A stretch of DNA of 64,000 nt from the NCBI GenBank assembly GCA_039720395.1, contig CM077827.1:11880099-11944098 (forward strand), written 5' to 3'. How positions within the stretch are numbered: the stretch's first letter is position 1; the number at the start of each line of letters is the position of its first letter. The stretch is from Liquidambar formosana. Its lineage: Eukaryota; Streptophyta; Magnoliopsida; Saxifragales; Altingiaceae. This document shows, piece after piece, positions 1 through 12,462 of the stretch. The notes beneath the pieces were generated by a model. The model was not told the origin of the DNA. It did not search any database and worked only from the letters and a program-made list of their open reading frames with translations. The position numbers and the translations under genes are program-made.

Positions 1-2008
1 ACATCAAGAAAGCATCAATTAATCACCCTATGTATTCTATAGGGCAATTATTAAGCTCAAACCAACCATATTCATGCTCAAATAATCATTAGGAGACCTA
101 ATTCAAATCTGGACAAAATACTAAACATGCATGTAATGACCTAAAACTCATGCAAATAACAAAAATCAAAAGAGAAACAAAATTCTAATATGCTCCTATA
201 TGCTCTTATATGCTCTAAACACCCTAACATGCACAAAACTATCAAAAAACATGCTAAATAGGCACTATCATGATGAAAATATCATATGACAATCCTAAAC
301 ATGAAAAGAAAATATAACATGATGCCTTAGGTAAGTACTTTATGTAAGAATGTGAAATAATCATCCTTACGGCGAGCTTTCTTAAGTAAAACTATCCGAA
401 GATAATTTTACATAGAAATCACTCCGCATGAATGGTTTTTTCACATATCCTACGTAAAATATATACCTAAGAATGCAAAGAAACTCATAGCACTACTTAA
501 ACACACTCCAGAAAGCACCTATGCATAACCCCACCCTTTAAGGACGATAATTATCCTCGAAAAGAATAATCATCCATACACCTATGAAGATGAGGCTTAC
601 ATAGCAAGTGTCCTATACAAAATATGATTAAAATCATGCATATAATTAAACCATCAAAAGAAAACAGCCTAAACACATCAATTGATTTTTTTATGCAGAA
701 CGTACCTCTATCCTTAAGAGAGAAACTATCCTAACAGCAAGCAATTCGCAATCCTATTCCACTAGCATGCTTTTACATCATATTTGAATCATATACATTC
801 TAAAATATAGAGTATATATGATTTCTAAATCAATTCTAAGCCATAACTATGCAGAGAATGGAGTAGAAGAAGAAGGAATCGTAAAAGGATGTAAAGGAGA
901 CTTACAACAAAGCAAAGGTCTTCACTGCGTTCTTCCTTCTCTTTGGCTTGGTTCCCTTCTAGTTCCTCTTCAAAATTGCAGTAGAAAACCTCCTCCAAGT
1001 GATATGGGTGTGCAAACTCGTGGTCCCTCTCTCTCTTATAAGTATGAAGTGTCAAAAGTCTAGCCAAGAGTTAAAAGTCCCTTATGCTGATGAATGAGCC
1101 TCTATTTATAACTAACCAACCATATGAACCAATGGTTGAGATTAATTCACCATAAAATCAATCTAGGGCTGTAATTAAATCCCATGAATGTTAAACAACT
1201 CAAAACCACCTCCCAATAGGCTTAGAAGTCCTTTAGAAGGCAGAAATTTGGAGTAAAAGAGTCCTATTCCGTCAAAAATGCAAAGAGAGACAAATCAGGA
1301 TGGGGCTCTCAGGGTGACCGGTTGGGTGAACCGGTTGGACTGGTTGGGTGAACTGGTCACCCAAGAGTGAACTCAGGTTTCCTCGGTTTTGAGGATTCCT
1401 GACTCGGTTTGGACTCCTAACTTCAAACGGACTTAAATTCTTCATTTTAACTCCGATTTGAGTGATTCAAAAGCCAAAATTTCAAGGATTCAATGTAGAA
1501 TAAGCCTAGAATATTCTTGAACCAAAAATCCCTGACCACAGTCAGATGGCTGGGTTTTCATGAGGTGATTACCCGAAAAAAGGTCAATTAACCATAAGGT
1601 AATGTGGTGAATCAATCCAAAACCTATCAATAAATTAAATTGGCACTTCAATTAGGCTCATTTCATCATTCTAAGGTCAACGGAACACTCCGGAACAAAT
1701 TTGGAAGTCAATTGGAAAATATACGAAGTAAAAGACGAAATTGCCCTTCAAGTCACAAAAGTTCTAATTAGCTATCCAAACCTATCTAGAATTGAATCAA
1801 ATTTGACACACATATCCAAAATGATCCTAGAAACTAAATGCAAGTGATGGGACTCAACAAAGAGACAAAAATATGCATGCAATGATGACCTATTCTCCTA
1901 AGGCTTAAAAGGGCAAAAGTGTCCTTTGATGCTTAGGGACTCCTAAATGCTTCTAAACCTAACCAAATGCTATCATGATCTCATGGAGATGAAAATGGGG
2001 TGTCTACA
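1..2008 (-). mobile_element. LTR D, reversed Gypsy-type LTR, cut by window edge
   Basis: Read on the minus strand it starts TGTAGACACCCCATTTTCAT at 2008 and runs out of the window. A minus-strand TATA box (TATAAATAGA) lies at 1101-1110, with a GC-richer repetitive patch upstream of it (about 1310-1370). The part at 1-700 matches the LTR in the polygalacturonase intron (41866-43344) almost line for line, so the two belong to one family. It joins at 2008/2009 to leader sequence of another reversed element, so I read it as a later insertion there. Its second end and target duplication are outside the window. Confidence 0.75.
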
Positions 2009-2335
2009 CTAACCATATGTGAAATCAGGAACGCCACGTAAGTCCAGCAGTATGTGATTGATTCATTTAATATGTATTAGGCAAGAGAGGTTGATAGCTT
2101 TCGCCCCAACACTTGGAATTAGGAAAACCAAGGTTAAAACTAGGCCCACCATTGGCAAGGATACATCGGGGGACAATCAAGCCTATCATGCAAAATTTGC
2201 GCACACAATGCAATAAATGAAAGCATACAATCAAGCAAGTGCATGTGATTGATTTTAATTAAATATAAGAAATTAGTTTAGCCCAATTAAACTTTGTAGA
2301 GTCTAACCCATATATCCCTAGTGGAGTCACCAAAC
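2009..2335 (-). mobile_element. Leader fragment of reversed Tat/Ogre-like element A
   Basis: The reverse complement is closely similar to the first 330 bases of the leader of the 17-kb Gypsy element (14440-14790), including the primer site and the stretch about GTTTAATTGGGCTA. It is the start of the internal region of a reversed element whose 5' LTR is 2336-3002 plus 33000-34856. The rest is interrupted by LTR D at 2008. No coding sequence is left in the window. Confidence 0.75.
2315..2332 (-). other. Primer binding site, tRNA-Arg type (element A)
   Basis: On the minus strand this reads TGGTGACTCCACTAGGGA, three bases after the LTR end at 2336. It resembles the complement of the 3' end of plant tRNA-Arg(ACG), as in the intact copy at 14443, with two differences from that copy. 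Confidence 0.65.
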
Positions 2336-3002
2336 TATGAACCCTGAAAGTGGCCCACATGATTGAAAAAAGATAGGTTTGAAAAAGGAAAGGAGTTGCG
2401 ATTTTATTTTTTAAAGGAAACAAGTAAAACCCTAAAAAAACACTTTGTTTTAAAGAAAACAATTGAATGACTCCATGTTTGAAAAGGAAAGGCAAAAACA
2501 GTCTTTTGAAAACCAAAGAAACTAGGGATTCAGAGATTAAGTTATGACAGAAGAAGGTTCTAAGCAAAGCCTATAGGCACCCATGTCACCCTTTTGGTCT
2601 CTTAGTTTATTTAGGCTAAATTAAAGTCTTATTCCACTTAAAAATCAGTAAACATCACATCAAGACAACATGCATGTCATATATTCTATCCATCCACACA
2701 ATCAAATCAAGAAAAGAAAATCAAACAGAAAAAGAGATAGAAAAGAAACCTAGGATACTTGGATCCTAGGGCGGACTTGAATCTTAAAGCGCCTACATAC
2801 CATGCAACGGAAGACATGGATCAAAGTCCATATAGTTTGATTAAGAATTAGGGTTAAATTTTAATACAAACCTATGGTAAAAACCCTAAGTTTTCTTATT
2901 TAAAAGAGAATGTGATATTTGATAAATAAACCAAGTTTAAAATCGAGCAACTTCCATAGGATGGAAACTTTGATAAAAAGATACTTTATTTAATAAGGAA
3001 AC
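2336..3002 (-). mobile_element. LTR A, reversed, U5-side part
   Basis: This is the 3' part of the 5' LTR of reversed element A. The LTR end is TTCATA on the minus strand (expected TTCACA). It holds the conserved hairpin CCTAGGAT...ATCCTAGG at 2749-2770. The LTR is broken after GAAAC (2998-3002) by a solo LTR that contains the whole nest to 32999, and resumes at 33000. Joining 3002 to 33005 in thought gives the same order as the unbroken LTR at 13700-13830, which proves continuity. Confidence 0.85.
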
Positions 3003-5972
3003 TGTTACACCCCATTTTTGTCACCTTAACTAGGACATATCATTTCATGAAGGATTTTGAGTCCTTTTCGAGTCTAGTCTTTTGCATTGAGTTTCTATGG
3101 CATTGAATATCATTGGTATGAATTTTGAAGTGATTTGGAGTTCATTTCGATAGTCAATAAGAACTTTTGCGACTTTAAGGGCATAATCGTCTTTTAAGTC
3201 GTATATTTTCTATTTGACTTTGGAATGAATCCCGAGCCATTCCCTCGAGTTCATATGAGTACATAGAGTCTATATATAGGTTCAATTTCATGAACTAACG
3301 GTTTAAGATCAATTCGGCTCATAACGGTTCAAGTTGGCTAAAAGACCCTTTCTTGGTTTGCTCAAATTGACTCATAAGATCCACTCAATTTACTCTCATT
3401 TAACTTCAATTGGGTTTTATTTACATCCTAGGTATGTTTAAAGAAGTTGAATTTTGATTGGGAAAGCATTTGGTTCGACCTTGTGTACAAACCCAAGCTT
3501 AGTGACGGTGAGGCACCATGGTTAACTACCTTTGTAAAACATAACCATGCACCCATGGTTAAGGATTTTTGTCCTAAAATGCTTAAAAATGTGTTCCCCT
3601 TCGAAACACGATTGTTTTGGATTTTATTTCGTCAAAATTAGATTTAATTTAACCATTTTAGGAATTCTAAAGCAAGTAGGAGTCAAAACCGGAGCAAAAT
3701 AGAAGAGCCCCTCAGGTAACCGTCTGGGGCTGGACTGGTTAGCCATCCAAGCCCAGACGGCTAACTGACCAGGCCTAGTTGGTCAGCCAAGAGACTCCGT
3801 CTTTAAGTAGGTTTCTGACTCTTCCTTCCCTCTTTTGACAATTTCCTCCACCTTTGCAACTTGTTTCCTCTTAGGATTGTGTAAGTTTGAGTTGTTTGAG
3901 CACCAAGAGAGTCTCTAATAGCCCTAAGATCATTATCTAATGAATTAATCTTAGCCATTGGTTTAAGGGATCAGTTCTCTATATAAAGGACATGATATTC
4001 AGCACATAAGGGGAGGTTGATTGCATTTTACACTTAGAGAAAGAGGGAGCTACAAGTTTGGAGAGTTAGAAAGACATCAAGAGGGGGCTCTTCAACCCTA
4101 AGGAAGCAAGAGAACAAAGAGTTTGAAAGCAAGGAAGGTTCTACAAGAGGTAAGCATTCCTTTTGAATGCTAAATATAGGTTTTCTCCTTCTTTTTCTCC
4201 TTCTTCTTCTATTATAGTTCTAGTTCATGAGGTAACTCCACATGTTAGGATAATTCAATGTTTTTATGATGTGTTATGAATGATTTTGAGATGATTTATG
4301 GCTTTATATGCTTGATAATCCCTGGTTTACTAAGGTTTTGAAAGTATTATCTCTTTTATCCTCTTAAATCATGCATAGTTCACATGATTAGGTTGCTGTG
4401 ATAATTGTCATGAGTTGATGCTCCTGTTAGTTAATATATATGATATGAATGATGTCCATGATGATTTGAGCATGTGTTAGAGTCTTTTCATAGGGTTTTA
4501 TGCATAGTTGTAAGATTAGGGTTTCGATAACCCTAAAATTACACAAGTTTCATACAGCATGCTTAGCTTAACTTTTTGAGTTGTTTCTCATCATAGTCAT
4601 TCTATATATGCTGCATATAGTTGAATCATGCTAGGTTTACATTCATGTAGTGGATTTTATAGGGTTTTTGGAGATATTATCCTTTTCTAAGGATAATTAT
4701 CCTCTTAGTTAAGTAAGGTTTTGCATGAGAGTTTTCGATCTGTGATGTGTTTAAGCATGGAATCACTTCTGTTGTATTCTAGTATATATATTTTATGTAG
4801 GATATGATGATTGCACCTCCCTATAGTGACTTTTTTACGTGAAACTATCTTAGGATAGTTTTGCTTAAGAAAGCTCGCCGTAAGAAGGCTTATTTTCATA
4901 TGTTACATAAAATGTCATCTTTTTTGTTAGAATAGATTTTGCTATCATGTTTATTGATATCATTAGGGTCTCTCATGATTGTTAGTGTGTCATTAGTGGG
5001 TTTTTATGCATGTTAGTTAGGTCATTGCATGTAGGATTGAGTTGGGGTCCTTAGTAATTCATTATTCTTGTTATTTGCATGATTAATGGGTGATTTTAGG
5101 CCTTGTTATGATTCTGTCCAAATTAGTATATTGTTCTTCTTGCATGGTTTTGCGCACTTGTAAGGATCCAAACAGTTACAATAATTGTCCTACTGCAAAT
5201 AGGGCTGCTATTGCCTGAAATTGCTAATGCTTAGAGCTATTACGCTCAGGTAAATGGGTTTGAAGGTGCCCCAATTCACCTTTCTTTTCTTATTCTTTCT
5301 CTTCTCCTTCTTAGGGTTATTTCTTAATATGGACACATGGTAACTATTGAGGGTTTCCTTCATTAATAAAATTCTGGTTCTCTATCAAAGTTTCCATCTT
5401 GTGGAAGTTTTCAATTTTGGACTATTCAATACATTCTCGAACAAGGAAACCTAGGGTTTTTACCATAGGTTTGTATTAGGTTATAACCCTATTCTTTTCG
5501 AACTACGTGGACTTTGATCCATGTATTTCGCTACATGGTATGTAGACGCTCGTTTTGAGGCTCAAGTCCGTTCTAGGATCCAAGTATCCTAGGTTTTTAT
5601 ATTTTATTTTCTTTTTATTTTCTATTTTATTTTGCTTACTATGCATGGATGGATGGATGGGATATATGTTATGCATGCTGCCTTGTGATGATATATGATG
5701 ATATTTGAGTGAAAAAGATCTTAAATTAGCCCAATCAAATTAAGAAACCAACTCGGGCAATGTGGGTGCCTATGGGCTTTGCTCAGAACCTTCCCACGTC
5801 GTAACTTAGCCCCCGAATCCAATTTTATGGTTTCAAAGACTTTGCTTTTCCTTTAATGGATTCATGCGGTTTTAAAAATAAAACATTTTTATGGTTTTCC
5901 TCTTTTCCTTAAAAAATTAGGTGGCGACTCCTTTTCGTTTGTTGTCTTTTAAACTCGTATATTTATCTTTTG
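3003..5972 (+). mobile_element. Solo LTR (Gypsy type), left part
   Basis: Starts TGTTACACCCC and is completed by 32971-32999, which ends TTCACA. The whole LTR, about 3.0 kb, is flanked by the 5-bp duplication GAAAC (2998-3002 and 33000-33004) with no internal region, so it is a solo LTR. It has a TATA box near 3980 (CTATATAAAGG), a GC-rich palindromic patch upstream (about 3715-3795), and a long transcribed part with hairpins ATTATCC/GGATAAT (about 4677-4694) and AACTATC/GATAGTT (about 4845-4862). The U5-side stem-loops are at about 5510-5800. It is broken at 5972 by the Copia element. Confidence 0.85.
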
Positions 5973-7625
5973 TGTTAAAGTTATGCCCTAGAGCCAATCA
6001 TAGAAATGATTGTTTAGGGATAAAGGAACAATCATTTTATTTCATTTATGTATGTCACATTTATTATTGATTTAATAAAAGCGCTTATTCTATTATGTTT
6101 GTATGCATCATTTATATTTACATAATATGTCCAAGGAGTTAGAGTTGAGAATATTGAATTTCAAAGAGTTGTAATTATGAGACTGTAAATATATCTCTGT
6201 ACTAAACTCTTAAATCATTCCTAGTTGAAGGTTCACTATGATGGACAATAATGAACCATAGGACTAGCACTTATTAGGTTGACTCTATAGGAGGATAGTT
6301 GGTCTCAAGCTATTTGTGTGGAGACACTATAACCAACAAGTAGGTGCCTATTAACAGAATAGGTACACTAAATGTGACCAAAGATTTGAGATAAACTGAA
6401 TGGAGTTTTAACCTGCTTGTCAATTAGTTTCTCAATGTTATAGTGGTACAAGTAATCCTTAGACCTAAGACACCATAGTTACTTCATGCATGTAGCTTTA
6501 GAAGTTTGATAACACTAAGTGCAGATCCTATTCAAGGGTCTGTAAAGGTGTTCATTGGCCCTATTGCTATGTGTATGAAGGCGTACGAGTGATCAACAAG
6601 GAATCCATTACTCTCAGGAAAAAGAGAGAGAATATCTTATATAGCATTCATAATATAACTCATTCAGTCCATAGCCATGGCAGTGTGAATATGGAAAGGA
6701 GTTTCCATAAGTTCATCATTGAGTTGATATTTATGAATGAGTATAAAGTAATTGAACTAGGGACTTGACAGACTTCCATGTCCTATTAGTTCAATTGGAG
6801 ACATTGTCTAAATGGAAGGATGTAATTGTAACCTATAAACTATAACAGAAGGGTTCTTTGATAGATACATATTCACTTCATTAAGGATGACACCATGAAC
6901 CATATGCTAGGTGTTATTCATGGTTAGTAGAAGCCCTAATTGATATAAGTGAGTTATAATCAATTAAGGAATTGGAAGGAGTTCCAATTAGACCCTAAAT
7001 GGAAAGAGTTCCATTGTGCACACCTCGTGCTATTCCTACTACTTGATGATGTGAACCCAATGGGTCACACACTGATTATGCAAGATGAGCTTTAAAGTTT
7101 ATGAAAGAAAGGGTATGAATGCATAAAGAATAGTTCTTTGAGGCCTATTTATATTCGATATAATTTATAAGGGTTATTGTGCAATTTAGAGAAATTGCAT
7201 AAAACCCTAATAGGGTTTCCCTCAAGGGCCGGCTCCCTTAAGTGTGGACTATATAAGTCACATTTTGATGTGTGACATCATCATAAGTTGAACTCCCAAG
7301 GGCTGGCCGAAAATTCCAGCCTCCCTCTCTCTCTCTCCTCTCTTCTCCTACACTAGCAACAACAAGGAAAAGGTGGAAAGGACTTGAAGCTCTATCTAGG
7401 TGTGGATACCGTTGGAGGCAGCACACTTGGGTTGCTCATTCACCACTGTCCAGAATCAAAGCTTGGAGCAAAAAGGAGAAGACAAAAATTCTGTAAGTGT
7501 TCTAACCCTCTTCATAGTTAGGGTTTGATTTTGTGTTATGCATAGTTAGATTCATGGGTTAGGGGATCAAAGGAAAAATTTTTATATTCCACACTTCCAT
7601 TTTTCCTCTTGTATGATTCCCAACA
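5973..7625 (+). mobile_element. Copia 5' LTR
   Basis: A 1653-bp LTR from TGTTAAAG to CCCAACA. It matches 31314-32970 along its whole length with scattered substitutions and a few small indels. A TATA-like sequence (GACTATATAAGTC) lies near 7247. Confidence 0.92.
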
Positions 7626-7626
7626 G

Positions 7627-7638
7627 TGGTATCAGAGC
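7627..7638 (+). other. Primer binding site, initiator Met tRNA
   Basis: TGGTATCAGAGC, one base after the 5' LTR, is the standard complement of the 3' end of plant initiator tRNA-Met. Confidence 0.92.
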
Positions 7639-10583
7639 CATGATTATGCATAATACAAAATACATATGGGCTGGAATTTATGGTGTAGTTGAATGATTGG
7701 AAAATCTGGAAAATTTTTACTGCATAATTGTTCTTCTCTTTGGCCGAACCTAGGGTTTGGAACCCTAGGTCTAGTCTTCTTCTACTCCTCTTCTAAATCA
7801 TGGTTAAGGGTAACCATTGATGCAAAGGTTGTATAGGGTTTGAATTGGGAGAAGAAGAAAAGGGAAAACTAGGTTTTCTTCAAAGGGTTGAATCTGGATT
7901 TTAGAACCCAGAGGTTCTTGCAATTAAATTCAATCAAAGATTCTGTATTTTTTTTATGCAAATCCATTGTAGTATCATTATATATCATGTTTATATGATT
8001 TTATTTAAGTTTCAAAAAGGTTTTGATGGAAAAAGATTCAAAAAGTTTGAAAATTTTTCATGAACAGCATAGCAGATTTTTCCTGCAGAAAAGTCATCAA
8101 TGGAGTTTTGATTAGAACTTGAGTTAGGGAACTCCACATTGCATGAAACCAATTGCATTAGTTTCCTAAGACATGTAGGATACTAGGAAAATTCGCTTGG
8201 TAGCTTAATTCATTCATCTTGCTGGATTTTAAATCAATTTCTGACAGTGGACAGTATGCTGTCAAATTCTGGGCAGCCTACTGTTGTTTTAATTGTTTAG
8301 AACAATTGGTGATGATTTGATCATCCAAACCTCTTCTATTAGCTTAGTATTTCATGTAGGGACATGATACAAAAGCTGGTTTCAATGGAGGAGTCGAATT
8401 GATAAGGTTTTAGAAGCTATTGTGACCTTGAAGGTCTGCAACAATGGCTCCAGCAAAGGGTTTTTGGAAACCCTAATTGTTCTTGATGATGGTAGTCACT
8501 TCCACCATTCCTCACGTGTCCAAGGGCTTGTCCCACACCCCTGTAGTCCTCTCCCTTGGCTAGCCATGGCCTCCCACAGCCGTTGGTGGCCATGGCAGCC
8601 TAACTAAGCTCAGGCAGCCCCTTGGTAGTGGCAGCTGCATAGAGTTAAGGATGAAACCCTAATTTTGAGTTAATGATGAAACCCTAATTTCATTATGGCA
8701 TTAATTGAAACCCTAATTGGAATATTAATTACCTTAATTAAGAGTTAATGATTGGTCATTAAATGACCAATCGTGGTTATTGATTGTTAGGGCATAATTA
8801 ATACCATTAATGATGTCTAGGATTAGGGTTTTTGATAACCCTAATTAGTGCAATTAATTAAAGGTAATTAATACCCTATTTGGCATTAATTAAACCCTAA
8901 TCCCTTTTATTAAATACCGTATGAACCTAGGGTTTTAATGATTGGACATTAATGACCAATCATAAGGCATTTAATGATTAGGGCTTGCATTTAGGGTTTA
9001 GGGTTTTAGGAAACCCTAATACACTAATTCATCATTTAAATTATTTTATTTAATTCCCATGTTAATTATTTAATTAATATTGATTAATTTTATAATGTTT
9101 TAAATGGTTTAAAATACAATTGGGGATTAAATTAAAATCTGGAAATTCTTAATTAAATGAAATTGTTTTGTTTAATTAAGGAAACCCTAATATTGGATAT
9201 TAGAGTTATTTTAGGAAACTTTATATGTTTAAATTAATTTGATTAATTGAAACTAAAATGTCTTAAATGTTAAGACTTTATTTAATTCTGGATATTTTGT
9301 TAAAACCTAATAAAATTAGGATGCATTAATGAGATTAATGTAAATCATTCAAGAGAATTACCATAATGCCCATATGTTTTAATGCTTACAGTTTTTCCTT
9401 ACTTTATGCAATGAGATTGTATGTATGTGTTTGGATGATGATTATGGACTATACCCTTTAAACCAATTGTGATTGGCCATCTTATGAATGGGATGTTATA
9501 ATTTTCAAGAGTTGTAATTTTATTAAGGTGATGTAATTTATTATTTGGGGCTTGCGTGCCATCTTCCCTCTCTCTCTATCTATCATTCTCTTATGTACCC
9601 TACATTCCCCTTATGTATCCCTTTCTTTATATTATGTAAATGTTATGTAATCGAGAGCGCACTAAGGAGCATGGTGGACCCAAAGGAGTATGATGGAGCC
9701 CAATAAGCCAATGGTGGAGACCATCAAGCAAAGGGAGTAGACTGAAGGACTTGAAAGCTTAGAGAAGTGTTTCAAGATAGCATGCATTTTTCGAATGTGT
9801 TATTTTACGATCACCTATACCCACCTTAGACCTTGGATTCAATCTATTGGCTTGGATTGAATCCTCACAAAGTCCATAATCATCATAGTGGGAGCTTTTA
9901 ATGAGATTAATAGTGATAGCTCCAAATCCATAGATCGTTATATGTCTCCTTTTAGGGACTAATATCGATAAGTGGATTATTATTATTTTATGCTGTTCAG
10001 TTTTTATTTATATCCATGAGATGTATGTTAATTTGATGAGACCCTTAAAAACCCCTCTTTTTAATATTTAGTTGAAATGGAGAATACATTAGGGAATGCA
10101 TTCTTCATTGCCTTCCATCATTATAGGATCATCTAACGTCCCTTAATGTGGGTACCTGACTGCAGACATGTAAGAGCTACCCATATTAAAGACATTACTT
10201 GAAACTATCACATATAAGATATCATGGGGTGCCTAAACTGGTATATACCAAGAAACTATAATGTGAGGTATATATTTGGCAGAACATATCTGTGTGAATG
10301 ATGAGCTTAACTTAACTAGGGAAGTATTCCAAGAAACTATAATAGGAGGAGTATGTACCCTAGAGGCAAATGGTTAGAACTTGCTTATGAAGCAATAGAC
10401 AAAGAGTTGTCTTCTTATTGTGGGTTGGAAGTCAAGAAACTATAATGTGAGGCTTCTAGGTCATAGTGGGACCCCAATCCCCATTAGGAATGAGATTCCC
10501 GAATTTCATTAGAGGGTGTATGGAATTTGATAAAATAGTGGGAGGTACCATATGATTAAAGACCCGATCATTATGGATTAAGA
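7639..10583 (+). mobile_element. Copia untranslated leader, 2.9 kb, no gene
   Basis: Unusually long leader before gag, with no credible ORF. Between 8640 and 9200 it is dense in AACCCTAATT motifs in both directions, and in palindromes such as GATTGGTCATT/AATGACCAATC at about 8752-8774. A short plant-telomere-like TTTAGGGTTTAGGG occurs near 8992. From 10190 to 10460 there are degenerate direct repeats around AAGAAACTATAATGTGAGG. Confidence 0.7.
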
Positions 10584-11806
10584 ATGAAATCTAATTTTCT
10601 GTTTAATTTTCTGTATGTAGATCACCGTAATGGCTCACCGCAACCCGTTATCCATATTTTGGAAACCAACCGTTTAACTGGACCTAATTATCTTGATTGG
10701 CTAAGGAATTTAAAAATCGTTTTGAATTCCAAAAATATTACCTATGCACTTCAAAGTCCACTTCCCAATGCTCCTACTGAGGCTGCAACTCAGCAAAAGA
10801 AAGATGCTTATCAAAAGTGCATAGATGATGATCTTATGATGAGATGCTATATGATGGTGTCTCTAAGTCCTGAGCTTAAGAAGCAATACGAGTCCATGCG
10901 AAGTGCACCCGAGATATTTATCCACATACAAAAGTTGTATGGCAAAGAATTCTTGCTTGAATGTGATGAATGGGTTGAAGTTCCTTCTTCCAATTCTGTG
11001 CTCAAGCCTAAAGGCAAGGGAATAAGAAAGGGTAAGAGTACCCGAAGGAAGAGGAAAGGTAAAGGGATCTGTTTTTACTCCGGCAAAGATGGGCATTAGA
11101 AACGTAACTGCCAAGAGTATCTGGATACTCTAAATAACCAACCTTTGGAAGGTATGGATCATGCTCCTATACTTGAGACTATCATGAGTACGTGTTAGCT
11201 CTGCTTCCACTTGGGTACTAGATTCTGGTGCGAGTTCTCATATTTGTAATTCCATCTAGGACCTAGTGGGAAGCAGAAGGCTGAGTAAAGGAGAAGTAAC
11301 CCTACGAAGTGGGTAATGGAGCAAACGTTGCCATATTAGCCGTGGGGACTTGCTGCTTGACTTTGCCTAGTGGGAGTAGTTTAGAATTATCAAGCTGTCT
11401 TTATATTCCAGAAGTTATAAGAAACATTATTCCTATTTCAGTATTATCTAAACAAGGATTTAGGTTTGTTTTTTAGGAGAATAAATGTTCTTTATTTAAA
11501 AATGAAGAGTTCATTACTTCTGGAGTTTATGTGAATGGCCTTTATTTTCTAAACTTTATTGTAAATGTTAATTGCATAGAGCATGATAGTTCTAAATTGA
11601 ATGAAAACAAACCCAAGAGAACAAGAGATGAAGAAAACTCCGCATATAACTAGCACTTGAGACTAGGTCACATCAGTGAGAATAGGATTAACAAGATGTG
11701 TAAGGATGGACAATTGGGTCCATTGGATTCTATGCCCTTCCAACTTGTGAATCATGTTTACTAGGTAAAATGACCAAGTTACCTTTCACCGATCACGGTG
11801 AGAGGG
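10584..11806 (+). pseudogene. Copia gag, protease and integrase start (broken)
   Basis: The gag part (10584-11099) has the Copia gag pattern YLDWLRNLKIVL near its start and a Lys/Arg-rich tail. It lacks a middle portion compared with full Copia gags. The zinc knuckle near 11070-11110 is damaged: the second Cys reads Ser, and a TAG stop follows the His where Trp is usual. The protease active site follows in another frame at 11221 (DSGASSHIC). The pre-integrase region follows (HLRLGH...). The reading frame is then cut at 11806 by the Gypsy element and resumes at 28807. Confidence 0.85.
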
Positions 11807-12454
11807 TGTCACACCCCATTTTTGCACCACCTTACTAGGGCTCATCATTTCATGCATGTTTTTGTTTGGTTTTTGAGTCTAGTCACTTGCATTAGTTTTC
11901 TAGAGTCACAAGGACAATGGATATGAATTTTGGTTCAAATTGGAGTTGATCTTGAGGGATAATAAGAGCTTTTGTGACTTGAGGGGCATAATCGTCTTTT
12001 AAGTCCCAAACTTTTCATTTGACCTTGGAATGATCTCCAAATTGCCAATTGGAGTTCATATGGATGCATATGAGGTATTTCTAGGTTCAATTTTGTACCG
12101 GTTGTCATCTTAAGTCCCGTGGCCCTGATGATGAGTTTAGTGTGGTTATTTACGGATTATCCTTGAAGAATTAGTGCGAATCACAGCATGAGATTTTTGG
12201 TTAAAATGAAAAGAAAATTATTTTATTAAATTAGCCATTTTTATCATGACACTAACACGTGTACGTATGTGATGAGTGTGTGTACGCACATACGATACAT
12301 GTGCATGCGTGTTAGCGGTCAGTCTCCCAATTTTTATAAAAGACAATTTCCTTTTCCTATTCAGATTAGAAGTCTTTTATCATTATAAAATACCTTTTGA
12401 TTATTCTCCAAAGAAACCTAGTCCAGGAAGGAAGGGGAAACTCCAGATTTCGGC

Positions 12455-12462
12455 TATAAATA
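12455..12462 (+). promoter_or_regulatory. LTR TATA box
   Basis: TATAAATA in the context GGCTATAAATACTC. The same box is at the matching place in the 3' LTR (26822-26829). It is the only good TATA in U3 and sets the start of the long transcribed leader about 30 bases downstream. Confidence 0.7.

Noticed and set aside
818..1067. Overlapping ORFs of about 80 codons on both strands
   Set aside because: They lie in an LTR and have no family match that I recognise.
8992..9006. Interstitial telomere repeat
   Set aside because: Only two TTTAGGG units, among many similar AACCCTAAT words in a Copia leader.
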